Shown piece after piece: positions 1-11,223 of a stretch of DNA of 64,000 nt; position 1 is the stretch's first letter; the number at the start of each line of letters is the position of its first letter. This stretch comes from Micropterix aruncella (taxonomy: Eukaryota > Arthropoda > Insecta > Lepidoptera > Micropterigidae): assembly GCA_944548615.1 (NCBI GenBank), contig OX155961.1, positions 21,160,773 to 21,224,772 of the forward strand. The letters are read 5' to 3'. Under the pieces are notes generated by a model. It had not been told where the DNA came from. It ran no database searches and worked only from the letters and a program-made list of their open reading frames with translations. The translations under genes and the position numbers were made by a program.

Positions 1-415
1 CGATTTCGCTTCCCGTATAACAATACTAATCTGTTATAGATAGATAAATCCGGTATGTATTAATGAAGAGCCCTGATTTTTTCCACCATAGCTTCTAAAT
101 GCTTGAACCGATTTAGAAGTGTATGATATTGTTAGAATCATTATGTCATCCCGAGTGTCATAGGGTACATAAACTGTCCAAATGTCAAATAATACTTGTC
201 TAAATATCCAAATCTCAAGAATTAACATAAATATATCGTGTTTAGTGTCAACTGAAATGTCTGATTGAGTACATTCCGGAAATATACATCTATCTATCTA
301 TATGGATACATAAACCACAAATATTTCATAAAAATCTGTAATAAAAATAATTATAAATAAAATAAATCACTTTCTGTAACAGCAGTCGTGGATTTTATTT
401 TTTTAATAATTTCAC
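1..415 (-). repeat. Dispersed repeat R, copy 1 (uninterrupted)
   Basis: The reverse complement of this stretch aligns along its length with 20095-20273 continued at 33883 to about 34060. Shared landmarks on the minus strand are a CAATCAGACATTTCA block, ACTAAACACGATATATTTAT, and ACCCTATGACACTCGGGA. Copy 2 is split by the LTR retrotransposon and this copy is not, so it shows the unoccupied target site at about 228-236. Within both copies a short frame reads PYDTRDDI.ILTI, which may be a remnant of coding sequence. I do not recognise the family. It may continue left of the window. Confidence 0.75.
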
Positions 416-2317
416 TAGTTTATTCTTGTTATTCAAGGAAAGGTTTCAATCATGGTTGCAATCGCGTTTCAATCATGGTTTTTTTTTAATTTTACTTCAG
501 TGCAACAGTATGTCATCGCTACCGCTATTATGTGCTATCCCTAACATTCGAGTACATACCAGCAATGGTCAATCCGAACACGGAATTTTAAAGAGAAGAA
601 CTCGACAAAGAAACAGAGCTCAAAAAAATGCGAAGCTGTGGATTCTATAAATGAATCACACCCCTGCTTCAAGTTGCAGGTAATAATGTCACGATAGTGA
701 AGGGCATCAGGCGACAGAGTTTAGAGAGCGGCCTTGAGTACAAATCGCCATATTTGAGTGGAGAATTCCTGAATCGGACAAATTTTATTGACACCGTCTG
801 CGGAGTAACGGTATCTTTTAGTGCTGCCTACAAATTTATTACTGGCTTCGAAGACTATCGGTCGACCGCATTGCAAAGGTTGCCAGTTGTCACCGAGACG
901 GGGCCCGCGGCACCAACTACGATACTCGTAAACCTAAGCACGATCAGTCCGTAAATATACCTAAAATTACTGCATACCTTCTAAGATAATAATTAATACT
1001 CCTAAGATAATAGTAAGATTCTACTCCACGTTTTAAATCAGCGGCTCAGTAACAAAAAACATACTTCAATTAATGAGCTGGGTTTTTTGTACCTACTGCT
1101 CTGTTCCATAAACAACGCAGAGGCAGTGGCGTACCCAGGGTTGTGAAAGGGGCAAGCTCGACATACCTTTTGCGTTTTTTACGCTTTTTATAGTAAAAAA
1201 GTAGTACCTCTACCTTCAATCTTTAGTTTGAAGCTTACTGCTTGTGTCGTAGATTCAATAAAGCACACTGAAGGCATGCTACTGCTAGACAGAATTTAAC
1301 ATATACTTATCAGCAGTCGCATACCTGCGGTGGCTTTAAAAAATGCCGGTTTATTTACTTCAGCAAGTGAAATCAAGTGACAGATGAGACAGAACTCACC
1401 ACAAGGGACAATTTCCTCCGTTGTTTATCAGGCAATAAAAACCACAAATCAATTGAAATTATACAATAAAAAATCTGCTTTGTCACTTGTTCAAAAGAAA
1501 CGGAACTGAATAAGGAAGACGCTCGCATTCTACTTCGATAACGCAAGCCTGGCTTAAACGTCAATACGAAAGTCGTATATACATCCCTAGTGGACCTACT
1601 ATACGTGTATTTTGGCGCTCCGCAAATTTTTGCATACAACTTTTAAAAAATCGAACATATTGATATCTATAAGTGCACCAACGCAAGGAGGATTTCGTCG
1701 GCTGCATTAATTGTTGTTTTTACGAAGTTTCAATTCCGGATTCGTGAGTACGAAGTGCTTTAAAATTCAATCAATTTAGCATCATCAAACTGTGCCCATC
1801 TGAACTGTCAGTTACGAGCAAACGAATCAACGAACAGCCAATCACTGAACAGCAACACTAGCGACGACCTACCCTACGAGCGCACCACCGGCTTCAGCGA
1901 CCGCGGCCGTCGCACTGCGCAGCTTATGTCACCGTGCAGACAACCAATAAAATACCGCAACTGATTAGGGACGTATTACATTGATGTATGAAATGTATCG
2001 TACGATTATTTAAATATCTAATTCTAACACTTTATTTTTCTTTATAATACTCGTTGAAGAAAAATCGTATTTTAATTTAAATTGTTAAATACAGCACAAC
2101 AGAAAAATAAGTTTTTACTGAATTAACCATTATTTATAATTATATTTTTTGAGTCTCACCAAATTTTATATTCCTGATAATTTGTACGTATAATTTCTCC
2201 AAGTATTTGACAAAATTATTGTATTTTATCTTAATTATATTGACATACTCCTTGTATATGTATTTTGACATTTGCAATTTTGCCCATATTTTATTTTAAA
2301 AAAGTGATAAAATAATA
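416..2317. other. No supported gene
   Basis: AT-rich sequence with only short open frames that do not resemble anything I know. A 15-base direct repeat (GTTTCAATCATGGTT) occurs near 443 and again near 467. A GC-richer patch near 1855-1930 is followed by an AATAAA at about 1948, but no coding exon is visible. The end of this stretch may be 5' untranslated sequence of the retroelement that follows. Confidence 0.5.
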
Positions 2318-2713
2318 ATGTCTCCCTCGAAAATTTCAAGAAGCACACGTAGCAAAACTGCCAGTGGTTTGCCAATAATAAAAACAATCTCATGTGGTAA
2401 AGTAATGGCTCCCAAAAAAAACCCTGTTATTTCAAAGAATCCTAAGGCTACAAAATCTCATAATGATCAACCCAATGCTACCAGCACAGCCAAAAAATCT
2501 GATAAAACCGGACCACTGGCTTCACCATACAATATTACTGATATAAATTCTGACAGCTTCAGCGACTGCAAATCTGACTCTATCATATCAGCTATGAGTA
2601 CGAATAAATCGAACCTTACCCGCCGTTCTAGTGCCCCTAACCTAACACTAAATGATAACAAAGATTTTGAAAAGCCAGCACTTCATGAAAAAGTAGAGTT
2701 AATGGAACTCGAA

Positions 2714-2773
2714 TTACAGAGCGCCCACAATGAAGTATCGCTATTACAGAGCGCCCACAATGAAGTATCGCTA
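2714..2773 (+). repeat. Perfect 30-bp tandem duplication inside ORF1
   Basis: The 30-base unit at 2714-2743 is repeated without mismatch at 2744-2773. It duplicates ten codons (LQSAHNEVSL) in the coiled-coil-like region and keeps the frame. Confidence 0.95.
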
Positions 2774-2790
2774 TTAAATGAAGAGGTAAC

Positions 2791-3028
2791 CCTTCTACCC
2801 TTCCTATGTGAGCTAACCATTTTTGGTTAGACGCTTTCCGCGCTGTGCTAACTGTAATATTTATTCATTATTATCTTAATTGTTTTACGAGATAATGTTG
2901 TAACGTTATAATATTTCAAATTTCAATGTGATCATTTTGCAGTTATTCTTTTTACGATCCGTATAGTAGTTTAAAAGTTATGCGCAAAACTATCCCGGGC
3001 AGAAATTTTACCCCGCCATAGGAGGGGT
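2791..3028 (+). mobile_element. Short TIR element A, copy 1, inserted in ORF1
   Basis: About 238 bp, repeated in inverted orientation at 56253-56499. Near the ends are ACCCTTCCTATG (2797-2808) and CATAGGAGGGGT (3017-3028), a 12-bp imperfect terminal inverted repeat. TAAC at 2787-2790 and 3029-3032 is a plausible target duplication. Element plus duplication is 242 bases, which is 2 mod 3, exactly the frame difference seen between the two halves of ORF1. An internal hairpin CTAACCA/TGGTTAG lies at about 2814-2831. It has no coding capacity, so it would be a non-autonomous element; the superfamily is unknown. Confidence 0.72.
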
Positions 3029-3897
3029 TAACTGAAACATTAAAACAGTCTGAAAACAGGGCCGATAAGTATAAAAATATGGTTATCACTTTCTTAAAGG
3101 GAAATAAACCGAGCGCGAGTAAAGTTTCTTCAGAATTTAGCAATATTACCTCCTCTTCCTTAAAAGTTTCAGAAAAAAACAATCCATGTATTTGAAACAA
3201 TAATCCCGTAATTAGAAACGACGAATTTGAGGACAATCCTTTATCAATAACCGACTCCACCACGGGAATACCACCTACAAAAGAGCTCCCACCAATTAAT
3301 GCTAGAACAATTGTTGTAATAGGTGACCAGCAGGCAAAGGGTATCACTATGGGTTTGAGGCATTTGTTGGGTAAAAAAGACTATTCCGTCACTGGATATG
3401 TGAAACAAAATGCTACATTCGAAAACATTGTCAATGACGTGGTGGTAAATGCTTAAAACATGACGTCGAGAGATCATCTCATAATAATGGGCGGATGCAA
3501 TGACAAAAACCTCTATAAATTTTAGACTGAGCTCTCATTCAGCCTAAAAAGCTCACTTAAAACTAATGTTTATCTGACTGACGTTTTATATAGCAATTAC
3601 CTAAGAGAAACGGAACTAAATCGAAATATTGAGTGTTATTCTAAGAAGTTCCAAAACTCAACCATTATTAAAAATCTTAGTAACTCTCACGCCGAACCAT
3701 GTACTCAATCAATTTGTCAGAAAATAGTACATAATATACAAGCCACGGAGTACAGGAAAGAATATCTAGGCTATATGGAAAATAAATGTTTACCGGAGGA
3801 TTACGACGAAGATATTCCAGTTTACGAAACACGACGTCCGACTTACCGACCGACAAATCAGCAAAGGTCGCATTTTTTTCGTTCAAAGCGATACTAT

Positions 3898-3902
3898 TAA
3901 TG
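3898..3902 (+). promoter_or_regulatory. TAATG stop/start overlap between ORF1 and ORF2
   Basis: The ORF1 stop TAA (3898-3900) shares its last A with an ATG (3900-3902). Overlaps of this kind support termination-coupled reinitiation in some insect LINEs. In this copy the ATG frame closes at about 3957 while the endonuclease frame is the neighbouring one, so a small indel between 3903 and 3960 is likely. Confidence 0.4.
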
Positions 3903-6806
3903 AAAAGTCTGACTCTTACAACAACAACAATGAAAATTGTCAAGAAAGTCAAAATTTAATTATATTCTTCCTAAATATTCAATGCTTGAACACAGGCCGT
4001 GATGAATTAGAGGTATATTTAAATGAAAAAAAGGAAATTAATGTAGTGTGTCTTTGTGAACACTGGGTCTCCGAGGGATGCGAGCTCCAGAGCGTCCATA
4101 ATGACTTTAATTTAGCAACTAAATACTGTCGAAAAACTTACTCACACGGTGGAGTTGCAATATACATAAAAAAGAATATACCACACGAAGACATCACTTT
4201 GCAATACAGTGTTTTCGAAAATATTTCAATAGAGCGACATTTTGAGTGTTGCGGAATTAAGTTAAAATCAAACGAGTTAATAATATTGTGTATTTATAGG
4301 ATACCAAATGGTGACTTAGAAATATTTTTCAACAATTTGAGTTGTATATTAAACAAGTTAATCTCGAAAAAAATTATAATTACCACGGATCATAATATTA
4401 ATCTACTAGAAAACAATCGTAATGTAAGAAGATTAAAAACGATTTTAGCAGAAAATTATATGAGTGTAACAGTAAATTCACCAACCAGAATTACTATCAC
4501 TTCTAGCACCCTCATTGACAATATATTTACAAACTTACCAAAATTCATATATGAAAGTAGAGTACTCTCACTAGGTATCTCTGACCATGAAGCAATATCT
4601 CTGACTATCAAAAATGTAAATCCAAACTTAATTGAAGCAACCAGTTTAAAATCTCTTAAAAGAGTATTTTCAAATAAATCACAAGAAGAATTCAACTACA
4701 GATTATCTAAAATTAATTGGAAATATATTTACAATCAAGAAACCGATAAATCTAGATGGTTTTCTATATTTTTATCAATTACAACAGAAATCTTTAACAA
4801 ATCATTTCCTTGTAAAAATGACAAAATAAAATCAAATTTCAAAATAAACTGGATTACAAAAGGAGTAAAAGTTTCTTGCAAAAATAAAAGAAAATTATAT
4901 GTTACTTTAAAAAAGAATAATCACGATCAAAGTCTAAGACATCATTGTAGACAATATAATACCAGATTAAAAAAGGTGATAAAGCTTCGTCGGCGATTAG
5001 CGACTAAAAAATATATAGAGACGCAAAAGAATAAAAGTAAAGCAATTTGGAACGTTGTAAAATTGAATACGAACAGAACAAACGAACCCAGAAGTAATAT
5101 TGAAATACTCTCGGGAGATAATTTAATAATAGATAACCCGAACATTGTAGCAACCGAATTTAATGAATATTTTATAAATTCCTCGAAAGTAAAGGTGCCT
5201 CAAAATAACAAATACGAATATAAATTATATTTAAATAATGCAAGAAAGATCACAAATTCACTGTTCATGAAACCCACGACTAGTGGGGAAATTGAAAAAA
5301 TAGTTCATAAATTCAAAAACACAAATTCTGCGGGATTGGATGAGATTCCAATGTTCGTAATCAAAAGAGCTATCGAATATATAAAAAATCCTCTAACTCA
5401 AGCTATCAATCCCTCCATAGAGAGCGGAATATTTCCTAAAGAATTAAAAGTGGCAAAAATAAAACCCACTACATAAAAAAGGCTCGAAAACTGAAAAAGG
5501 TAATTATAGACCAATTGCAATTCTGTCTTCTTTTTCAAAAATAATAGAAAGCGTTGTAAAAATAAGGCTTATAGATTATTTCGAGGCTTATGGTATTCTT
5601 AGTGATAGGCAATTCGGGTACAGGAAACATATGTCTACCAATAAAGCGATTGGGAAATTCGTATCATGTGTAACCCGCTCACAAATAGATAAATGGTTAA
5701 CGTTAGGAACTTTTTGCGATTTATCTAAAGCATTCGATTGCGTAAATCATGATATTTTATTGAGCAAACTCGATCATTATGGTGTCAGAGGATATTCTTT
5801 ACAGTGGTTTCAGTCTTACTTGGAAGATAGAACGCAGGTAGTCGAAATTAAACATCGTCAGAATGGCACCGTACGAAACAACTACTCAGCCCCTATAGTA
5901 AATAGCCTCGGCGTTCCACAGGGTTCTATTTTGGGCCCAATTTTATTTTTAGCGTACGTCAACGACTTGCCAATAAATTTCAAAGAAATAGACGTAACAA
6001 TGTTTGCAGACGACACAAGCCTAGTAGTTGTGGGTAAGGATACAATCGAATTGCAGTCAAAGTCAAACGATATTTTATCCAAGCTTTATAGATGGTTCAA
6101 CAGCAATAACCTCGCTTTAAATGCTTCAAAAAGCAACTTTATTTATTTTTCAAATTCCAAAAACAGAAATCATGACAAACCAATAAATTTATCAATTGAT
6201 AATTATACAGTCCCTCAAACAGCAAGTGTTAGATTCTTAGGTGTGAATATCGATGAAAATCTAAAATGGAATTTGCACTGTGAGAACCTCGAGGACAGAT
6301 TAAGTCGGGCATGTTATGCTTTACGAATCATAAGGAAAACGCTAAATGAAGTCCAGACTAGAAATGTGTATTTTAGCTACTTTGAATGTATTTTAAGTTA
6401 CGCTATTAGTACTTGGGGTAATTGTTATGCGTGCCACAGAGAACCTCTATTCAAACTGCAAAAAAGAGCAATACGCATTATAGCAAATTTGAAATGGGAC
6501 GAATCCTGCAGAAGTCATTTTTAACGACTGAAAATTCTAACGTTCATTTCATTGTACCTTTTAAATCCACTAACGGATTTCCACAAGCAAAGAGACCTTC
6601 AAAAAAATTTTTCCGATATTCATGACATAAACACCAGAAACAAATCAAAATACATGTTACCTAAAGCAAATTTAAAAATAGCGAGACAAGTCAAGGAATA
6701 CTCCGGTCCCTATTTTTTTAATATGTTACCTCCATATATAAAGTTTCTTTTAGAAAATATTTTTTACACCTTTGAAGAATACGTACAATTCACCACGAAC
6801 GGCTAA
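3902..6806 (+). pseudogene. Retrotransposon ORF2: endonuclease-reverse transcriptase, inactivated
   Basis: The frame reading into LNIQCLNTGRDELEVYL (about 3955-4020) is the usual start of an AP-type endonuclease. VVCLCEHW follows with the catalytic Glu, and a late SDHEAISL carries the catalytic His. The GD.N block reads TTDHNINL, a substitution at a normally conserved Gly. The frame runs to 5476, shifts at about 5465-5475 in an A-rich stretch, and continues through the RT blocks FCDLSKAFD, GVPQGSILGPILF and FADDTSLVV (about 6004-6030). A TAA at 6522-6524 is a nonsense codon in the same frame as the C-terminal segment that follows, which includes NTRNKSKYMLP and ends at 6806. In a working copy ORF2 would nick DNA and prime reverse transcription. 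This one is broken in two places. Confidence 0.85.
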
Positions 6807-7185
6807 CGAAAGTATTGTGTAAAATCGAAAATTAAATATGTATAAATAACTATTTATAAGTTTTGAAGACGATAAACTAAACTTGAAACTTGAAACATAC
6901 AATGTAACAATTTTTAATGAAATAATTATAAATTGTAAATCCTTTTCTAAATTTTATAATTTTTTTTAAATTTTATTTCTTTTAAGTGAATGCGACTAAA
7001 TATTATTATTATTGTGATTTGATATTTTTAAATGATATTTTAATTTAAATTTTAATCGTTTAAATTACACTAATTTTATTTCTTATTCTTTTAATTTAAG
7101 TTATTTCTCATGCTTTCAATTATTATTACCAGTTATTTTAGTATATATGTTTCTACAATCTGTAAAGATTTTTGAAAATAAACTC

Positions 7186-7200
7186 AACTTGAACTTGAAC
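7186..7200 (+). repeat. CTTGAA-type 3' tail of the LINE
   Basis: AACTTGAACTTGAAC closes the AT-rich 3' region. A related block (AACTTGAAACTTGAAAC) lies at about 6880-6896. Confidence 0.6.
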
Positions 7201-8790
7201 TATAGATACATATATTGTTTTGCGTAATTTGCCACAGGTTAGAAAGAGAGGACCACTGATTTTGAAAGCCCCGTTGCAAGCCTATGTGTGCGAGCGAGAT
7301 GAGCGCTTCGTCGATAAGCTGTTTTGTCGCGTGGAGCGATCTGTGCCCAATAGGCGCTCGCAAATTCATACATTAATTTAGCGACTTTTTAAGAAGATTT
7401 TTAATAGATAATGCAAGCCGGGCTTTTCGGCTTGTATGAAAGCACCGCCACTGCGCAGAGGCTTGTTGCTGTGCAAACAGACACAAATACACAAACGTGG
7501 AGATTATGAGTTGAAGTGTCATTCTAAATATTCAATTGCCTTATTTTTGCGCTGGTTTGGGCAGCACCCAGAATCGGAAAGAAACAGTACTCCTGGTAAG
7601 TGAAAGTGAATAGCAGCAACCCGCTGCTTAAAAAGATTTCTCGCACATCAACTAATATTTAGTGAGAATAAATTATTCGCCAGACTATAAGGGAGGTTTC
7701 TCCATTAGAGACAAGAGGATTGCCAACCTACATTAATTAGATGACGCTGTGTTGCTATTCTGCGCACAGTTAATCAAAAAGTTAGCTTCGTTGGTGGTGA
7801 ATCAGTTCATCAATAAGTTAATCAGTTTATTTATTTTGGCACTACTAGATCGTTAAATGTGCTTTATTTAGCTTTAGCTAATAAAATATGCTTGTTTAAT
7901 AATCGTTTAATTACGTAGTTTTTGTTTAATAATCACAGGATCTACAATTCGTTTCCAGATGAAACGAAACCCTAATACGAAAGTTTAACGAAAAAATATT
8001 GCTTTTAGGTCGGTACAATAAATGAAACTACAAATTTCTAAGAAATGTTGCACTCTTACGACACAAATAGCGGTTTGAGAATGTTTGTAACGAACTGAGG
8101 ATGTCGACGGCATTCGATTTACTTTATATGAATACCATTTTAGGATCCATCGAATTGGCCAGCTTAAAGGAATTTCTAGGAATAAAACCCTTCGAGGAAT
8201 TCAGCCATTGTCAGATGCGACATTTGACCCCTCTAATCGCTAAACCATCTGTGTTCACAATAATATTAAAAAACATAATTAAAAAACGATGTTTTAAACC
8301 AGAAATTGCGGACAGACAAAAGACAAAGAATTTGAACCTGCGGGCACCATGGCGAGCGCTCATAGCGACAAAAGATTCTAAGCATGTGCATAGACTTTGA
8401 ATACAATACTTATTACGCAGTGGCTCTCGATGATCTCCAATGGCCCAGCGACGCGCTGTATCATTGTATATTCATCGCCAGTGGCGTCTATATACATAAT
8501 ACTATTATCTGAACAATCATTCAAAGAACTTCAGATTAGCGGAATATATATGTAACGAAATTTAAAGGTCCGATGATGATTGTCAAATTTGACTTAAAAG
8601 TTAAATCGTTACCAGAATAATGTAACTTTGCTAATTAACGATTAAGGGATAACTGGTTTAGGCCCAACTCTACTTGCTAGCAATATCAGCAACCGCGATG
8701 AATGCACTGCTAGAAAGGCTGACCTATGACAACAAAGCCACGGTGTATAGTAGTCACTCTCGTAGTAGGTACTTCGAGTACTAAGATTAG
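7201..8790. other. No supported gene
   Basis: Mixed AT-rich sequence. Two short stretches (around 7330-7370 on the minus strand and 8335-8380 on the plus strand) both read NLRAP followed by a basic segment. This hints at a shared degenerate repeat but is too little to name. A 99-codon frame at 8101-8400 has no recognisable family. Confidence 0.4.
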
Positions 8791-8791
8791 G

Positions 8792-8986
8792 CACTTCGTA
8801 CACTTTGGAGCTGTCATCTGGAACGGGCGAACCCGTCACGAATATAGATCGTTCTCTCAGCTGTGAGGTGATTACACCGAGACATGGTACTTCGTACACT
8901 TTGGAGCTGTCATATGTATCGGCCGAACCCGACACCTCACGCTGTTATAACGATACAGATCGTTCTTTCAGCCGTGAGGTGATTAC
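8792..8986 (+). repeat. Imperfect tandem repeat, about 95-100-bp unit
   Basis: Two units start with CACTTCGTACACTTTGGAGC / GTACTTCGTACACTTTGGAG and end with GTGAGGTGATTACAC. Each has an inner hairpin-like block, ACGGGCGAACCCGT or CGGCCGAACCCG. The block resembles the first bases of the R2-like element 5' ends at 48926 and 58673 (minus strand), so this is probably a doubled 5' untranslated monomer of that family. Confidence 0.55.
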
Positions 8987-9057
8987 ACAGCGACTTAGTG
9001 ACAACACAGTCCACAGTCTAGCTCCGCCAACATGTGCTTTACTATATTACTCCTTAC

Positions 9058-9400
9058 GGCTAGGTACTGAAATGTGAAAACAAAGGGCCAACCTCACGCC
9101 ATTACCACCAGATTTGGCCGGATTTCTTCGTCGTCTAGTCTGGTTGCGGGTTCGAGGTCGCTTGCGCGGTCTCTACCTGGCGTAGCGATGCAGTTATTCA
9201 GTTTAAATATTTTGCGGACACCTTTGTCCGTCATGGTCACTCGGGATCGAGTGGCCGACGGATCAATTCGAGGGTTGAAGACGTCAGGTCGACAACTTCC
9301 CTACGCTGTCATAGGACATACGTCTCCAGCCGGTTATTCGCCGGCTGGGCTTACTCCGTTTTTTTTGCTGCAAATGTAGATAGTGCTCCACTCGCGGTAT
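9058..9400 (+). mobile_element. Fragment of R2-like element 5' region (family X), plus strand
   Basis: Conceptual translation in one frame aligns with the minus-strand copy at 48489-48770. Both carry a GSRSLARSLP / RGRPRGPLPYEA-like segment and then a shared DR(V/I)ADG block. The DNA block GGTTCGAGGTCGC at about 9148 matches GAGTTCGAGGTCGC in the copies at about 48685 and 58438. No long frame is present. I read it as 5' leader or 5' coding debris of the element whose C-terminus is at 58680-59573. Confidence 0.45.
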
Positions 9401-10009
9401 TCCCTCGAAACCGCGATCTTCTGATCCCAACCGCCTCCGACTGCAGGACTACAGCCGTGGCAGAAGTTCACAGCGGCCCTGACAAGGTGACCCTCTTCAA
9501 GGAGGTTACCAAATAGGAGTTGAACCGTAAGTTGGGCTGGCCAGATGACAGAAAGAGTTTAGCCAACACCACTCAAGCTGCACAGAAACACTACCCCGAG
9601 GCGGCCGCAAAGCCAAGCGATACGTTTATTTTAGTTAGCTACCTAAAAAATATGTAGTGAGTGAAATGGGTGTTTGTTGATTGTTTTAATCATAAAACCA
9701 TAAAAAAATCTTTATTATTATTTAATTACACGTGGATTGGCAAATGGATACTCATTATTTGGTATAAATCTTTCATTTGAAACATGATGCGATTCCGAAC
9801 GAAGGATCATCAAATTTTATTTTTCAAATCATTTTAACTCGCCTACTGCGGGTGGCTCATACATCAGCAACATTTATGAGCCATTTTGCGAGACAGTCGC
9901 AGTCGACGGGTTCAATTTTTTTTACGGTCGCCTACTATTAAGTACCGAGTGGCGCAGCTTCAGTATGTTTATTTATTGCCCAGTTAGCCATGTCACCTTA
10001 AGGAGCAAA
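9401..10009. other. No supported gene
   Basis: Continues the family X debris to perhaps 9620 (a region with many stops), then AT-rich sequence. Nothing I can name. Confidence 0.4.
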
Positions 10010-10740
10010 CTATATGCAGTGGGTATCCATGGATACCTATATAAATGTTTCACGTCCATGTAAATAATCATCGTCAAGCTGCCGCAGTTGGTGGTTACCG
10101 ATCACAGTTACTTTTTATCTTCTCGGGTTCTCGTTTAGATTCTGTCCTATTCAATATTTACATCAGTGACATCGGTAACTGCTTCCATAATAAAATGCGG
10201 CTATATAATATACTATACGCAAACGACTTAAAAATGTATTCCAATTTCAACAGCACCGTCGATTGAGTTAATAAGATTCAGTAAGATCTGAACCGCTTAA
10301 AAATATATTTGCGAGTCAAATAAACTCACTCTAAATGATAATAGATGCAATGCTCTCTCCTTCTCTCGGTACAGACGAATATAATACACCATACATAATT
10401 CATCGGCGATGACCAAATTCCAACCGCGTCTAAAATTCGTGACTTAGGATTAGTGCTAGATAGCGAACTTCAATTCGACCAACAAATCAAATCAGTAATC
10501 GCTAAGTCCTTCAGGATACTAGATTTCTTACGTCGATCGTGTGAGCCGTTTTCCAGCTAACACATTAGAAGTTCGTATATTTTGCGTATGTACTTAGTAC
10601 GCCCTGGAATTCTGAACGACTACCTGGTCCCCGCAGAACGAGGGACATGAATGGAGTTGAGAGCGGACAAAACAGATTCCACCGATACGTTTACTTCCGC
10701 AATCAGCTGAGTCTTTTGACGTATGAAGGTCGAGTAGATA
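10010..10740 (+). pseudogene. Decayed non-LTR reverse transcriptase fragment
   Basis: A frame at 10045-10266 ends in SVLFNIYISDIGNCFHNKM and then YANDLKMYSN, the equivalent of the LLFN-Y-ND block and the YADD box with the first Asp changed to Asn. About 170 bases downstream another frame reads RDLGLVLDSELQFDQQI and then SFRILDFLRRSC, the usual segment after the palm domain of jockey-group enzymes. Several stops and shifts separate these pieces. It is a 5'-truncated, long-dead copy. A similar fragment lies at 35001-35480. Confidence 0.7.
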
Positions 10741-10948
10741 TCTGTTATTTGTTAATACTATTTTAACCAATATTTTTTTTTGGAATAGAGATCTATGGGA
10801 AAAACTTGATTTTGCTGTAATTTCGGCTGGTTTTCACAATGTGACGACGTGCGCACAGGCGCGCCAAGGTCAAAAACTTGGAATTTAACATCAGTTATAA
10901 AAATTAATAAAAGAAATAAATTACTACAATAATTATTATCCTAATAAT

Positions 10949-11220
10949 TACATTACATTACATTTTCGTCGTGTCCAATTGACGGCTAAAGACCGCTCTT
11001 GGACGTGTCAAAATAACTGGGTTAGGTAGTAAGTTTCGTTACTACTCTTTACTAAACATACATAGGTAGTCAAGAATTAACTACTAGATTGTCAAACTAT
11101 AAATATAAATAATCAAAATAGAAGCCTAATATTTGAAGTCGTTAGTAATTCGAAAAGATACGTAGTAAAATAATTCATCGTAATATTCAAATTGTCAGTA
11201 AAACTATAATAATAGCCTCT
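10949..11220 (-). mobile_element. 3' end of a (TGTAA)n-tailed non-LTR element, copy 1
   Basis: On the minus strand this reads the conserved 3' block CCAAGAGCGGTCTTTAGCCG, then TCAATTGGACACGACG and TGTAATGTAATG. It aligns over about 250 bp with the copy directly to the right (11224 onward). Only 3' untranslated sequence is present. Confidence 0.75.
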
Positions 11221-11223
11221 ATT

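Larger units (their letters stand above)
2318..3900 (+). pseudogene. Retrotransposon ORF1 with SGNH-like domain, disrupted
   Basis: Starts at ATG 2318 with a basic, Ser/Lys-rich N-terminus, then a heptad-like stretch (about residues 125-160) that suggests a coiled coil. A foreign insert at 2791-3028 shifts the frame. Downstream, a different frame carries VVIGDQQAKG and then LIIMGGCNDKN. These match in position the GDSQ-type and GGxND-type blocks of the esterase-like (SGNH) domain known from ORF1 of CR1-group LINEs. The usual nucleophilic Ser position is Gln here. In-frame stops fall near 3455 and 3522, and the frame ends with TAA at 3898-3900. In intact relatives this protein is thought to bind RNA or aid retrotransposition; this copy cannot make it. 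Domain assignment is by motif only. Confidence 0.65.
2318..7200 (+). mobile_element. Degenerate CR1/Daphne-like non-LTR retrotransposon
   Basis: Two-ORF LINE in the plus orientation. ORF1 (2318-3900) has a coiled-coil-like start and an SGNH/GDSL-like domain; ORF2 (3902-6806) carries an AP-type endonuclease and a jockey-superfamily reverse transcriptase. The copy is dead: ORF1 is interrupted by a 238-bp insert and at least two stops, and ORF2 has one frameshift and one nonsense codon. An AT-rich 3' untranslated region (6807-7185) leads to a CTTGAA tandem tail ending at about 7200, the type of short repeat that ends CR1-group elements. The 5' border is not defined. The clade call rests on the SGNH-like ORF1 plus RT signature and is inference. 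Confidence 0.82.

Noticed and set aside
8101..8400. 99-codon frame
   Set aside because: No recognisable domain, and it lies in repeat-like sequence.
9140..9165. tRNA B-box-like GGTTCGAGG in family X, hinting at a SINE
   Set aside because: No A box at the proper distance and no cloverleaf; the family is better explained as LINE leader sequence.
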